A stretch of DNA of 62,000 nucleotides from NCBI RefSeq assembly GCF_963678635.1, contig NC_087066.1, positions 39,019,223 through 39,081,222 on the forward strand, in the 5' to 3' direction. The stretch's first letter is position 1. Each line of letters opens with the position of its first letter. This DNA is from Symsagittifera roscoffensis (taxonomy: Eukaryota; Xenacoelomorpha; Acoela; Convolutidae). Below, piece after piece: positions 1 through 44,660 of the stretch. The position numbers were made by a program, and so were the translations under genes. The notes under the pieces are model-generated. The model made no database searches. It was not told the origin of the DNA and worked only from the letters and a program-made list of their open reading frames with translations.

Positions 1-59
1 TTGAGTTCGGTTACAAACACAACGCAAAAGTTTTCAGAAACTAAAATTTAGTAAAAAAA

Positions 60-235
60 AAACTACCTTTTTGTTTATGAAAATATACTTGTCATATATT
101 TTTTATATATAGAAAAATGCTTATCATAGAGGTTTCATACAATTTTCTGTATGTATGGAATTGTATGAAGTTGTATGGTAAAAAGTTTTTCATATATGGA
201 AATTGTATGATAAAAAATTTCGGTCAACCCGGGTT
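60..235. repeat. Dispersed repeat ending in TCAACCCGGGTT
   Basis: This ~170-bp segment is rich in TTCATA/TGTATGA words and ends in the motif GTCAACCCGGGTT. A second diverged copy lies at about 18510-18672 with the same order of motifs (TTGTCATA, ATCATAGAG, TTTCATA, TTTTTCATATA, AGTCAACCCGGGTT). A fragment of the end (GTCAACCCAGG) recurs near 26210. It is probably a short interspersed element of unknown class. Confidence 0.5.
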
Positions 236-3200
236 AACTGCATGCAGTAAGCACGTTGATTGGTCTATAATCTCTAAAACAATAGATTTATCTTTTCACA
301 GTTTTGGCAATCATGGAAATAACCACTAATTGGACATATTTTAAAGCAATTATAGAAAACTTTTGCTTTTCTGGTAAAGAGGCTTTAATCATTTTGTAAC
401 TGATGCCATCGTGATTTTTTCAGTTGAAATTGTTCAATCTAAAACTTCGTCCGCTAAAATTGAATGCATAACAAAAGACTTATTAAACCCTCTTAGGTCT
501 TTGATCGCTACTGCTTGATCAAAATTTTTATGCCAAGAGCAAGTTTTCTCCTAAACAAAGGAAAAATTAGGGTTGATTATCCAGATCACGAGAAGTTTCA
601 TTATTTTATGATTTGCGGCAAAAATTTTCAAACAATCTGAACGTTTGCTTTGTAATATTTTTTCATTTAGTTTTTTCTATCATATTTTTTTCGTGAATTT
701 CGATTAAATGAAACAATTTGATATCTCAGAGTGCTATTGATATTCTTGATGTTTTGTGTAGGATTTTCTCAAAATACTTATGACTCTTAAAATACTTCAA
801 AAAATATAAAACTGCGATTTCTTCGGAGCATAAATTTTTCAATCAACTGATTAATCCGTCTCTTTTTTGCCTATCTTGAAGCTATTATTCTGTTTCGGAC
901 AAAATTTTTCAGCATTTTCAATCTCTTTCTTGCTATTTTTTTGACATCCCCGAGAAATCATCTAACTGTTTTGCAAAAGAAAAAGCAGTAAACTCATTTT
1001 ATGAAGAAATTGGATTTATCAAGAAGCTTGCGATTTGGGGTTTCAGATTGGTATTTTGCTGACACTATCTTTGAATTTTACAAACAGAATAAATTTTCGA
1101 GCGGTTTTTCTCCCTTTCTCTATATCGTTATATCGACAAAATATACACAAATAAATGCATGCACAATATCTCCACGAAAGGTCCGCATGTCAGTTTTTTC
1201 TTTCTTGGTGAGGGGGGGGGGCTGAAAACTGGTGAAAAACGCTGGTGAAACTGCCTGCGGCGTAGAAACCGATGGCAAAATTGGAGGTAAAAAATAAAAA
1301 TAATCTATAAGAAAATTTGGCGACCAAACGTTCGAAAACTCTGACTCTGACTTTGGTTCAGATTTAGAGATTCAGCGTTGAAATAATGTCTTCAGGTGCT
1401 GTTAATAACACCCAGAAAATCCAATTTTGGGAGCAGACGCAAATTTATGGGCAATTATTTTATCTGGGAATTTTCGATTTTCCGCTTGGTCGGTTTGATA
1501 CATGACTCCTCCGCCGAATTGGCTAACAAACGTAGCTTGAACCGACAGGCGCCCTAGTGCAGGGAATTATCCGCATTAGAGTGTGAACAATTCATTTAAA
1601 GCTTTCAGTTCAGGTGAGCAGAAGGCAAAGCTCCCTAATCCGACGTCTCAAAAAACCGATTTACCAAAACCTTCAACTCCTAAAACTTCAACTTTTTGTA
1701 TGACTAAAGACAGATTTTAGCCAGAAGCAAACTAAAACTCCTTTTAATTATTTGAAACGCGAGTATATTGATTGTTTCGGTAAACAAAAATGTTGCAGAT
1801 CTGATTGGTCAAAATGAACTTCTGGCTGTGGTTAAGACCCGCTGGAAGATTCTGTAGATACAATTTGATTTGGAAGCTGCTGTGGGATTATTCTCTGCAT
1901 GGGTTCCGCGATTAGATACCTGATTGGAAAATGGACAGGGCTAATGCGCTAAGCTCCAAGGGTTCACTTTGTTATAATTTACTGCATGTTCAACAATCAG
2001 AAAGATTAAAAAACCGAAAAAATGATCACTTGCTCAATGTCCTTTGTCAAAGTCCACAAATAGTTTCTAAGCAGAGTTGAATCCTAAATATCACTTTGCG
2101 TTAAAATTCGTAGTCTGGACAAATGTTCGTATTTGAAATTCGTATTTGACAAATTCTGAAAAAATATTTTTTTCTCAAAAAAAAACTAAATCCGACGGTT
2201 TCTGAAAATTCACGTTAAGCTCCTTTGAGATTTCGGGCATCTAACATCTAACCGCAGACCTTTTTGAAACTATAGACCTCTTCATATTTCAAATATATAT
2301 TTTCGTTCGGCTTAACGCTTATTGCATTCCGTGGATCACCGGCATTTGACATCACAAAGCAACTAAAAGCCGGAGTTATAATTTATAATATCCTGTTCGA
2401 ATATTCGAAGCGCCAGTTTCATTTCCGTATTATGCTGTGGAGAAAAGTTAACCTGGGTTTAGGGGTCGGTTTGAGCACAAAGGAATATACCTTTGGAAAA
2501 TTATACCAAGGAAAAGCAAAGTAAAAATTATACAAGTTTTCGGCATTGATACTTTCTCTGTGCAAAAAGCTTAATTTATTGTATTCTCCACGTAATTGCC
2601 TGGGCTTAATAGCTTAGAGCAGAGGCTTCGAAAGTAGCCCGAAACATGGAATGAAATTTATAAATTTCTAATTTCCACATTTGTTTTCCTGTTTTATTCC
2701 CTTTGCTGCTTTGTTTTGCTGATAATTTGCAACTCTCTGTGATTTTTCGACAGGTACTATTTCAGGTGGAAAAAAGGACTTCAAAGTATATATGTACTTG
2801 AATATACATCTGAGGAATGAGTTAACAAAAAAGATAAAAAATGAAGCAAAAGGAACTTCTTTGGAACATAAAATAGTAGGAAAACAGGCGCAGTCAAATT
2901 TCCTCGCAAGTTATCCCTTCCATTCAATTTCATTCCATTTGTAGTCCAACACAAAAGTGCGCCGTCACAGAGTTTTTCTTGCCGATCAATTTTTCCAAAC
3001 TTATCTTCATTTTTTCCTCAAAATTTACCTCTTTTTTCCAGCTATTCGCTCTTTTGCTCCTATAGCCTTCCATTCTAATCGATATTTGTTCCTAAATATA
3101 TATATTCAACAAATATACTTCTACTAGCTTGCGTTTGGTGTATGTTATTTGCACTCTAATTTGGGAACCATTTTTCCCAATAATTTATCCTCTTTTTCCT

Positions 3201-3245
3201 CGTCGCTCATTCATTCATTCCCCTCAGTTGTCGTCGTCCCTCTGA

Positions 3246-3274
3246 AATTCATTTCATTTCATTTCATTTCATTC
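3246..3274. repeat. ATTTC microsatellite
   Basis: Four uninterrupted ATTTC units at 3251-3270, flanked by partial units. Confidence 0.8.
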
Positions 3275-4270
3275 ACTTTCTTTTCTCTTCTGAACTGCGT
3301 TGTTCTATCGTGGTGGTTGCCTTGCCTCGTCGATCGCACTTAGATTCTCTACCCACATGCTACAGTCCATTGCCGCCCGGCCTGCTCTTATTTTCCTGTT
3401 TTGCCTGCTCTGCTGCCGTGCTATATCTATTCTAGTATAGTGTGTTTGACGACTGTGATATAATATAGCTTTTACCTTTCTTTTACTCTGCCTGCGAAAC
3501 AACCATTACTGCTGCATGCCCTTGCTCGAAAACACAATACGCTACGCAATACCAAAACCCTAAATCACACCCAAAACACAGCCAAAAATCCCCACTGTCC
3601 ACCCAAAAACGCAACCAAAAATTTATTTTATCCACTCAAATACTCGACAAAAAACTTAAAAAACTCAAAAACTTAACCTCAACTTTGTCTGCAACTTGCA
3701 TCTTAACAACTGCAGTTTAAAAACAGTCGTCATCTAGTTAATTCCATTTTTTCACTTTTCTTTTTCCATTGCTTGATTTTATCCTGAAGCATCAAAAACC
3801 TTGGCGAAAAACTGACAACTGAACGACGTTTCTCGCGAACATTTCCAAAATTTAACATATTTTGTTATAACTCGACTCAGTTTGTCCAAAAAAAAAAAAG
3901 CTTTCGCTCCAAACAGGAATTATTAATAACCCAAGAAACCCATAGTTTTCACGACTTTTGCACACAGCTTGACAATCGAGAATTAAAACCGATTTCGCAA
4001 ATCGAATTTGTTTCAGTCCGTAGCACCTTGTTTGCATCTTGTATTTGTTCACACAACGACTAAAATTAGCCATTTTGCAAAAGAAATCACCAGGTGCCAA
4101 AATTTCAAAACCTTCTGTTTTGCCTCTTCCAAAAAATTATATTTAAAATTCGTCTCTGAACAATTTAACATTTCTATTGTTGTCTTCATTTAATTTACTC
4201 AATTATCAATTCGAAAATCATTTCAATTCTGATTTTGTTTCAAAAAGTTTAAACAGTTGAGCAGTGAATA

Positions 4271-35788
<31,518 letters not shown>

Positions 35789-36315
35789 ATCACGAAAAAA
35801 AAACAGACAAAACAATGTCTCCTAATTGGCTTTCAAGTTTCGACGCCGAGACTTTTTAGATCTCCGATGGGTAAAGATTATTGTCAAGATAATGATGCAG
35901 AGCAAAAACAGAAAAACCTTGAAATGATTACGCAGAGTTTTTGAACTGAAATTCGGTTGATTAAATAACAATCGAGTGAAATAACCTCTGTAAAAATGTC
36001 ATCAAATCTTATTTTGAATATTAAAGAAATTCCTGCTTAATCTACAATCATTTCTACTGTTTATTTGAAGACTCTAAAAATATCTATTTGTAATTTCGTA
36101 TTTGAATAATGGTAATTATCAAGTTTTGAATAGTGTACTCTATTCTATTAATCTCTTGTTACTTGTACCTGGCATTTGTCAGTTCCTATCACGTTTCCAA
36201 TGTTGAAACCTAATAATGTGCTTCCTAAGCTAGACCAATTTATTTTGAACTTTGTAGAAATTATTCCATAAAAATTCGGTCGGCTGAAAACAAAAATCTG
36301 AGAAAAGCAAAAGAA

Positions 36316-36351
36316 AATAAAACTGAGTTGCTATTTGCAAAAAATAATAAA
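36316..36351 (+). terminator. Candidate RBFOX polyadenylation signals
   Basis: AATAAA occurs at 36316-36321, with a second AATAAA about 25-30 bp further on. They lie about 530 bp past the stop codon and are the first clear signals I see in the 3' UTR. Confidence 0.4.
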
Positions 36352-37915
36352 TTGATTTCAGCTATTTCAATATCGCTTAAGTGGCAAAAATTACTTAAAA
36401 ATATTTATTTTTGGAAATATTTTAAATTTCATATCTCATTTTTACGACTAAGATTTGATTAGTTTTTCTCCTTCATTGTAACTCGTAATAATATTGCAGT
36501 ATTCAATTTCATGTTTTCATTTTGTCAAATCCAAGCAGCTTATAATTAAACCATCGGCTTAGCCTTCAATTTTAGACTATATGTGTCATTCAATGCCAAG
36601 TTCATTACAATATTCAAAATAACTCCCAAAATATTCCCAAAATAACCTGTCTTCTTTACTACAACAAATCCTGCCATTTTAAAATCATCATGAACAAAAA
36701 AAAAGTGAAATAAATTTGCAATGAATCAAAATCAAATTTGCAGAATCAAATTTGCAATGAACTTGGGTGTTGCAGCAATCAACTTCATGTCAATTCATAG
36801 TAGGTAAATTTCTCTTCTCCCGAAGTGCAGTTAGTCTTCTGTAACTATCATCCGTCGGCTCGTTTTAACTATCCCCCTTGCAGCCTAACTATCCCCCTTA
36901 GATACAAAGTTTACATAAGCTTAACCGCTTAACCAGTTGATCATTGGGGTGGCACTTACATTAATGTTTTCAAAAACAAATAATTTCATATTTAAAATTA
37001 AAAAAAAACTCTTAGGTACCCTATGGGGATAGTTAAAGTCCCGTCTATATTAAACTTAATGTCAAACCTTTCTCCTTCAAACAATGGGGGGGGGGGTGTT
37101 TGGTGACGTCTAACTCATCTTCGCGATTAGTTTTTCTTGGATTTCCACGCAACTGAAGCAATAATTTGTCAATTTGAGGGTCGTATTTAAATGATTTGCA
37201 GAAATAATGGTGTTTGGATAAAAGACAAAGGCGAAACATAGGATTCACACAAATGTTACGTCACCAAACACTTGAGGGATGGTAGCTTTCTTCAATTAAA
37301 TGTTATCGCATCCGTGTAACCTACCAACTTCCATCTATCTGTTTATCAACCTATCTATCTATTGGTGTGAGTGTGTATTAATGATTTATTTATGATGAAA
37401 ATTACCCAACGCAGTGACAAACGAGTTGTTCAAGTTAAGTCGTGGGCAAAGATAAACAATTTGTTTACTATCCGTTTACCGATCATAAATCATCATCATC
37501 GTACTGGTCACAAACAAACTCTGCACTTAAAAAGACAAGTGCAGTTCCATGTGATTTCTGTCGTATATCTTCCTGGCTGTTTACTATGTTTATCTCAATG
37601 TTGTTGTTCTTATTGTTTCATCCATCAATCATGCTAAATGTATAACCGCCAGCAGGCAAAAAGTGAAATGGTGCAAATAAACCCACAAGTGGAGATTTAA
37701 ACTCACTTATAGTGCAATATACTACTCATGTAGTCTTACCTCCTTACCAATCTGAAGTAAAGCTAAGAAATCTGACTAAAGAAATATTCGAATAGTAATC
37801 TCATAAATTGTAAAGGACGATTTATCTGTTTAATACTGCTAAAATAAAAAAAATAAAAACCAACATTTTTTTTAGTTCAAGACAACTACCTACCACGGAG
37901 AGTATACAACTGGCT

Positions 37916-38106
37916 GCGACAGATTTGTGCCATGACAGATCTCGTCCCATTTTAATTTCAACAGATTTCGTCCCATTTCAAAGCGTACACAGACTTCGTC
38001 CCAGAAATTTGGATATGAGATGATAGGATGTTGGATATGGGGCGAAATCTGTATGGGACGAAATCTGTTAATTACAAAATAAATAGGACGAAATCTGTGC
38101 CAATCA
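37916..38106. repeat. Palindrome built from CAGATTTCGTCCCAT units
   Basis: The left half contains CAGATCTCGTCCCATTTTAA, CAGATTTCGTCCCATTTC and ACAGACTTCGTCCCA. The right half contains their reverse complements (GGGGCGAAATCTGT, ATGGGACGAAATCTGT, AGGACGAAATCTGTGCC). The outermost arms read TTTGTGCCATGACAGAT and ATCTGTGCCAAT. This could be a short inverted-repeat element or a fold-back structure; no protein is encoded. Confidence 0.75.
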
Positions 38107-39769
38107 AACAACTACCTAGCCGATTGCTGTGAATGTAGGACAGAAGGCTCAGGCCGCAGTAAACGGAAATATTATCAAAAAATAGATGAATAATTTTTAA
38201 AGCATTATCAATTTTGTGCGCGGGGAGAGGATATAAACTGAAATAACTCGAAATTTCTTTATTGGGTTTGGGCTACAGTTATATCTTTCAAGATTTATCA
38301 AAAACAAAAAACATGGAAAAGAGTAATGAACGCAAGTAAACAGGAAAAAAACACTGACTTTTGTTGAAAAATCTCAATTTTCGAATTACGAAGAAAAAAA
38401 TAGATACCCTTTAAGCTCTTTGAACTTCTAGAACAATTAATGATATGCGCTGTTTTGATAACACTAACCCAATTTAAGAAAACTGGATGAATAGATAAAG
38501 TTTTTATTCCGCTGGAAATCTAAAAAATATTTCGGAACTAGAAATTGTTCACGTTTTTACGAGCCATTTCCTATTTATATTTTGAGAGTGCTATTTACGT
38601 TAATTTTAGCAGATGAATTTCAATTGAACTCTGAAAGTCATATATAACTAATTGCATTCATAAATGCATTAAAGTGTATGAATGCACATCTGTAGTTATT
38701 GCAACATTTTGAGACTTTTTCCCAAAAAAATCAGCTAGACCTATATAAGAGTCTTCACTACGTTCAATACTCTTAAAAAACAAATTAACTTTTATAGAAA
38801 TTTAAGAAAAAAATAATTTTACGATTAAAATCTATTCATTTACAATTAATTAGATTGGGAGGACCCTATTAGTCTACAAAAGCCTGTTTTCTGGCGCCTC
38901 AAGTCAGAAAAAGGTATTTTTCTATATTGTCAATAGTGATAGAGATATGAAATCAAAAATGAAACAACAAGACTCATTCCATTTAAGAAACTAATGATTT
39001 CCCGGTAATAATCGTCTCAAGTTTTTTTTGAACGGTTCTTGGCTATAAAAATATTTTCAAGGAAATTATGATCGAAGTGGTCAACTTGTAAAGCATGCAT
39101 CAACCCAAGCCCGCAAAAATAAAGCATATATATATTTTTGATTTTTTCAAACTGGCAATAAAAAATTAGATACGATTCGAGTTTAACTACTAATAGTTTA
39201 ATAAAATTTTTCTATCACTTTTCGCTGGTTTTTTCTTTTCAACCGTTCCCTATATACACCCCACAAAATTCATTAAAATAGACTTTGATTGTTTTTTTTT
39301 GTTTTTCAACGTTCGTTTTTTTACACAAAAGCAAAGCGAATCTTAGTAACGCTGAGATATCCTTTGACATTTTTGAATTCGCTATACTGATGCCAAACAA
39401 AGTAGGTAATTTCAAAATTAGGTTTTCAACAACTTATTGTTTCGATTAAACCCACGAAACCAAATTTGGTAGAATAATTGAGAAAAATCCAAAAACTGTC
39501 GTCAAATAAAAAAATCACATTTCCGAGAATCAAAGCGTAAACAAATAAAAGCGTAGCCGCTGATGCAAATAACACGCAGCCTCATATTTCGATTGAATCC
39601 AGAAACTCAGATTGTGAGGCTAGTTCAGAAAAATTTTTAAATAAAGTTTAAAAAAATGGTCAAAGAATCAATACTTTGACTTTTCCGAGGGCCATAAATT
39701 GTGTCAAAGAAAAAAGATGGTCGTAGTCACGTATGAAAAAACCCAAATTGATTTACCGGCCCCTCTAAA

Positions 39770-39920
39770 ATCACAAAAAAAAAATCCTGTTTTGGCCAAA
39801 AAATTGGAGGTCTTAAAATAGCACCAAAAGAGGAACCCCTTGGGTAGTCAGGGAATTCAATTACTGAGAGTGGGGCGACCGTTCTCGTGCCCTCTCTCTA
39901 AGCCCGCTACTATGAGAGGG
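39770..39920 (-). mobile_element. hAT-like MITE fragment
   Basis: Contains GGAGGTCTTAAAATAGCACC, GGAACCCCTTGGGTAGTCAG and ends CTAAGCCCGCTACTATG. It matches the element in the lipocalin B intron and is degraded at both ends. Confidence 0.55.
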
Positions 39921-40434
39921 CAGTTTTCGAGAAAACTAAAAAGTTTCAAAAAACGGTCAAAAATCAAAAAGTGATTTTTTGGAGGGCCAAATTTTAAAAT
40001 GTAAATAAACTTAGGCGTAGCCGCTTATGCAAGGGATCTTCTTGAATCCGTTATGTTTATTGAAACTAAAATCTTGGATTTGAGAGGGTAATTTTTTAGA
40101 AAACAAAAAAAAAACAGAATATGGGTCAAATATTCTCCGAACGAATTTTTTCAAAGGCTGCATGCAGTGAGGTAAAGTGAACAGAGACTACTGGACTGAA
40201 AAAAATCCACAGCGTCTAAAAAAAATAAAATACAATCTGTTTGATAAAAACAAGTTTTATGACAATCTATGGGATTTGGGTTTTTAGAGACGCTTAGGAA
40301 AAATTTTTCACTTCTTGCAAAAAGTTTAGTTTCTCTGACAACAGATTTTAGGCAAACATGCTAAGCAAAACGACTTCAAAGTTAAATTAGCGAGGGAACA
40401 AATTTTACAAAATGGAAGCAAAGCCGACAATTTT

Positions 40435-40735
40435 TGAGCAGACACCTATTTAGACAAAAACCAAAGATTTTGTAAAAAGCTGTAAAAGTTTCAAGTCTCT
40501 CCTGAAACTACAATGAACAACATTTGCAACTACCAAGATACTTCTTTAGAGTGAAAAAAAAATCCGTGATAAGGCAATTAGGTCGACAAACCGAAATCCA
40601 TTAAGTTAGTTTTACCGGAAATTTTTTTTAACCGCAAACATACTGAAAAAAAAACAAGGCTCGGTTGGGACTTGAAACCCTTGCCTTTGGGTGCGAAGGC
40701 AACAGCGGTACCTCTAGACCAAGTGCGAAGTTGAT
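40435..40735 (-). mobile_element. tRNA-derived SINE-like element
   Basis: On the minus strand the head at about 40659-40730 has an A-box-like TTGGTCTAGAGG (40711-40722) and a B-box-like GGTTTCAAGTCCC (40667-40679). It also has an anticodon-arm-like stem TTGCCTT/AAGGCAA. It is followed by GAGCCTTG, a run of nine T, CCGGTAAAA and the same body motifs as the copy at 28.1 kb (GTCGACCTAATTGCC, TGTAGTTTCAGGAGAGACTT, CTGCTCAAAAATTGTCGGCT). Confidence 0.65.
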
Positions 40736-40919
40736 AACATGCAATAAAAACAAATTGATACTTTGTAAAACAAAATTGTTAACGGGAAACTCTTGTTCCC
40801 GATTACAAGACACTTGTTTTGGCACGGGTAATATTTTTACCCAGAGGCGAAGTTGCATTTCACATAGACAAGCAGAAATATGACCGATAACGCTACTGGG
40901 AAAAATTGTATGAGAAAAA

Positions 40920-41005
40920 CTTTGAGTCTACAAAAGTACTTAAGTGACGCAAGCCAATTATGAGTCTACATAATTGCTAAGTGACGCAAGTCAATTATGA
41001 CGCAT
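40920..41005. repeat. Two-copy tandem duplication, about 42 bp unit
   Basis: The block GAGTCTACA..AAGTGACGCAAG(C/T)CAATTATG occurs twice in a row with a few differences. Confidence 0.7.
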
Positions 41006-41110
41006 TAGCAGTACCAGTCAATTTAAAAAAGAAACTTAACAACAATCATGCCTCAATTTATAGAGCTTACACATTTTAACTAGTATACAAAAAATTTCAT
41101 TAAGAACATC

Positions 41111-41181
41111 GTACCCTGCCTAGGTTTGAACCCTCTCATTCTGTTGCGGGTCTCCTTTCCTACCTCTACGCTACAGATCCA
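41111..41181 (-). repeat. tRNA-like relic
   Basis: The minus strand reads TGTAGCGTAGAGG (A-box-like, 41163-41175) and GGTTCAAACC (B-box-like, 41123-41132), spaced as in a tRNA gene. The arms do not pair well and no clear anticodon loop appears, so it is a SINE head or tRNA pseudogene rather than a working tRNA. Confidence 0.5.
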
Positions 41182-43850
41182 TGATACCTTGAAGCTAAAA
41201 TGCTATTTGTTTTATGATGTCTGTGTTAATATCCTTAGCATTCGCTGTACTTAATAGCTGGTTATTGGTCAAATGAACACTTTCAAAATGAACACATTTA
41301 CGCTTTGCTTGCGTAAATATAAGAGATTTTTTTTTCAAGAAGGGAATAATTTGTTTATTGTTTAAAAAATCTATCCAGAACAAAATTTGTCATGTAGGAA
41401 CATCAAAAAAACCAGTTATATCTTTTTTCATCGCAATCAGTTATCAATGTATTCGTTATTTGCACTAAGAGCAAGTTTGTTGTTGGATTAAGCAAAGACC
41501 AATAGAACATTAAGGTAAATGATAAGTTTTCCGCTCTACTCGCTCTCAATGTCTAACAGTAAAATTTTCAAACCAGTTCTTTTTGACAAAATTTTAATTC
41601 TTTCAAAGTCGATAGATTTCCGAATGAAAATTGTTTATTACTGTATATCACTCGCATCTGGATGACGATTATTTGTGGCACCTCATATTACGTTCAAAAA
41701 AATTAAGTAAGACATGTAACCAAAATTTTCATTTTTCTTTCCGACTTCGTGGTCGGATCAACAGCCCATTTTTAAAAAAAATTAAATTGGCTCAAATATC
41801 ATCTCAGCCCAAATTTTTTGAAACTAAACGACTAACAAAATATTGTCTTTACCAGGACCATTCTACTCAACTTGATTGAGCACAATGCATAAATATTGCC
41901 TGTTTCTAAATTCAATGTTCTCTCTTTTGAATGAGGATAATTTAAAGCCGAAACGGGTGGGCAAAATTTCAATCCTTCAAACTCAACCGATTGGTAATAC
42001 ACTTAAAATTGAAACTAAAAACTGTCAATAAAAGGTTCGCGTAGGAGCAAGTAATTGATGACAGAATTGCATGCCATTACATTGGTGTAAAGCTCAAATC
42101 TCCGCACAGTCTAGTAAACACCGGTCCCTGTAAGTCCTAGGTAGCTAAAATTTTGCAAGAAACCTCTATCAAGTAGCCAAAAGTTTTAAAAACTTAAGAA
42201 AATCATTGCTGGCTTATTCAACGCAAAAAAAAACATGAACTCAATATTTCAAAAAAAAAAAATCGAAAAGCCGATTGCTGAGCAAGTAAGCACAGAATGT
42301 TCCGAAACTTAGGCAAAAAAAAACGATTTTTTTTATTTTTAAATGTTTTATTGTGACTTTTTGTTAGTGAAAGAGAAAACTGCTTTTTTAATGAGCCATT
42401 CAAGAATGGATCAAGATAGGAAGATTGGAAACTCAAACTGAAATTTTCCGTTTGAAAAATTATTAGTCAGAAAAACGAAAAAATTCAGACCAGTTTTTGT
42501 CAACTTTGAGACAACTAAGTTGTTTTTTTTTCGGCTTCCGAATCACGACAGATACGGTTTCGAAATGGTGCCACACTTGCTCAAAAAAAGTGAAAACAGG
42601 GGAGTGGTTGGAACAAATGTGAAATTTGCCAGCCATTTCTGAAACGCAGATCATTCACGTTTCTTCTATTTTATTTTCTTGAGAGCACAATTATGTTGCT
42701 ATTCAGCCAATGATTTGGAAAGAAACCATGATTCCAACTGCCAATTTATAAATTTAAGCGTCAACAAACGAAAAAAAAAACTACACGATGTAAATAAGTA
42801 ACAAGGATAGCCGGTTGCTGAGCAAAAAGCATAAAATGAGCAATAAGATACATCACAAAAATAGCATGGCAAGCCAATATACCTAAGATAAGAAAAAAGC
42901 CACCAAGCTAAAAAAAATTTTTGAACAAAAAAATCAGCTTCTACTAAAAAGTCTTCTGTATGCGTCTCGGCAAATGAATTTCATTTTGAAGTAAAATGAA
43001 ACAACTGTCATAATAAATTAGCATAAAGGCAAAGTGTATATGCGGTCAGTAAGCCGAAAATATTTGGGCGGCCACGAGTTGCGCCGAAGCTTAAATTCTT
43101 CTCGTAAGAAAATAGCTATAAAGCTTTGACTCTCGAAATTCTTACATCGCCCCGCCCTGAAACGCAAGCCCGCTTAAAAACCTTTTACCAAACTGAAAAT
43201 GTCGCAATATGAGGCTTGTATTAGGAACCTGTGATCCAGCAGATTAAATTGAATTTTTAAGAAAACTTATCCAACAAACAGTGGAACAAGGAAACAGAAA
43301 AAAAAATTAACTTGGAAGCTTTTCAACTATCGAAGAAAAAAATGTCACGCGAAAACTCTTTTAATTCCAAGAATTGTTTATGATTTCCACTTTTTATTTA
43401 TGTTATTCCATTTAGAGAAAATTGAATCAATTAGTAGTTTTTTCAACTCTGCTGGTAATTAAAAAGCCATTTTTGATATTGCAGTCATTCATTGGTTTTA
43501 CAGCTAATCCTGAAAAGACCTTAGCCTGAAAAAATATCATCAAGACCTATATAAGAGAAAAAATGGCATTAACAATGGGTCATAACTAAGAAAAACTTTC
43601 CATGATGAACAAGTTGAGTATTCGAACAGAGTATAGAAAGCCACGCCTATTGAGGGGGTGTAGGGAAGAGTGGCTAGAACAGATCTCTTTGTCATCAAAA
43701 AAAAACTTTTTGATAAAAAAAACGGTGTAAACAATGAATTACAGCATTAACTCACATCACTGAAAAACATCGCATTAGGCCAATATCATAGTTTTAAGGA
43801 TACGTCGAAAAGTTCGGTTCCTTAGATCTATGATCTGATCTTCTTCCGTT

Positions 43851-44210
43851 TTAATTTCCTAGAGGTCGGCCTCGTCCGAAACCTCCGGGCTTCGCGGGAG
43901 TCGGAGGAGCAGCAGCTTGAGCACTCTGTTGCGCCTTCATAAGAGTAGCTGGAACAACTTCCTGGGGTAGGTTCAGTCGCTCTCTCAAATACTCAATACC
44001 CTCGTTAGTAAGGAACCAGTAATAGTGTCTCCAAGCGAACTGTTCCTTCACGTATCCCCTAGATCGCAAACTCTCCATGCACTTGATGACGTACAAGTTG
44101 GGAAGTTTTAGGTCTGGATGAACGGAAATTTCGCATTTCTTAGCACAGAGGACTCCGTCTTTAAACAGAGCATGATGGATTTCTCGGATGGTCTTCGTGG
44201 GCATATACAT
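43851..44210 (-). CDS. RPS10: 40S ribosomal protein S10 (eS10)
   Basis: A component of the small ribosomal subunit head. The 119-residue protein starts MYMPTK and continues through [34 protein letters not shown] and [20 protein letters not shown] to VPATL, an almost complete match to the conserved S10 winged-helix core. It ends in a Gly/Arg tail, [11 protein letters not shown]. The family is usually about 150-165 residues; here the charged stretch between VPATL and the GGFGRG tail has shrunk to about 20 mostly Ala/Pro/Gln residues. The coding region is one exon. A 3' splice site (TATATTTTCAG) lies 10 nt before the ATG, so an upstream noncoding exon or a trans-spliced leader is expected. MOB1 lies 0.44 kb upstream on the same strand. 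Confidence 0.95.
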   Translation of the reverse strand: MYMPTKTIREIHHALFKDGVLCAKKCEISVHPDLKLPNLYVIKCMESLRSRGYVKEQFAWRHYYWFLTNEGIEYLRERLNLPQEVVPATLMKAQQSAQAAAPPTPAKPGGFGRGRPLGN

Positions 44211-44223
44211 CTTTGCTGCTCTG
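44211..44223 (-). promoter_or_regulatory. 3' splice site just before the RPS10 start codon
   Basis: The minus strand reads TTATATTTTCAG|AGCAGCAAAG-ATG. The cis 5' exon would have to lie in the 440 bp before MOB1 ends, or further upstream; no clear donor was identified. Confidence 0.6.
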
Positions 44224-44660
44224 AAAATATAACCGCAAAAAATTGTGAAAATGTATGTTCTCGAATTGTGAACAATGTATATTTTCATATTAAAGTTTTT
44301 CTAAAACCTTACAGGTTATATCACTCCGAATTCAAAAACGAATTATTTGGACGATATCAATTTGGGTTCATTTCAAACTAAGGTTCAATTCATAACGAAG
44401 AGCAATAAATTTCAAGCAAAATTGAAACTTTCGCAAAATAAAATTATATGCAAACTACCCTCTACTCTACGGGATAGAAACAGTTACAAAAATTGAAAAC
44501 AGCATAAATCAATCGTCACATTAATAAAATTGCTCATGTTTTAAAACACGTTAAATTATTTCTAAGCAATCTAAGGTATCAAAAATATTCAAAGAATCAT
44601 TATTAACACTTTAAAGGGGCAGCCCCGTGATAGAATTATAGTCGGCCCACTTTTGATGAA
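44224..44660. other. MOB1-RPS10 intergenic spacer
   Basis: AT-rich and without an ORF. I see no AATAAA for MOB1 on the minus strand here (AATAAT only) and no TATA box that I would defend for RPS10. It may hold a noncoding first exon of RPS10. Confidence 0.45.

Larger units (their letters stand above)
1..4270. other. RBFOX upstream region and likely 5' UTR/promoter
   Basis: No protein-coding gene is recognisable here. It is AT-rich noncoding DNA with a repeat at about 60-235. The section from about 2.9 to 3.8 kb is pyrimidine-rich and includes an ATTTC microsatellite. The last few hundred bases before 4271 probably hold the 5' UTR of RBFOX, because an in-frame TGA at 4265-4267 closes the reading frame just before the start codon. 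I could not place a transcription start or TATA box with confidence. Confidence 0.5.
35789..43850. other. RBFOX 3' UTR and repeat-rich intergenic region
   Basis: After the probable RBFOX 3' UTR there is about 7.5 kb without a recognisable gene. It holds a large palindrome (37916-38106), hAT-like fragments (about 39770-39920), a SINE-like element (about 40435-40735), a tandem duplication (40920-41005), a tRNA-like relic (41111-41181) and degraded TTCCGACC-type ends near 42265-42620 and 42800-42845. Confidence 0.5.

Noticed and set aside
40659-41181. Functional tRNA genes
   Set aside because: A- and B-box-like motifs are present, but acceptor and anticodon arms do not fold properly. Treated as SINE heads or relics.
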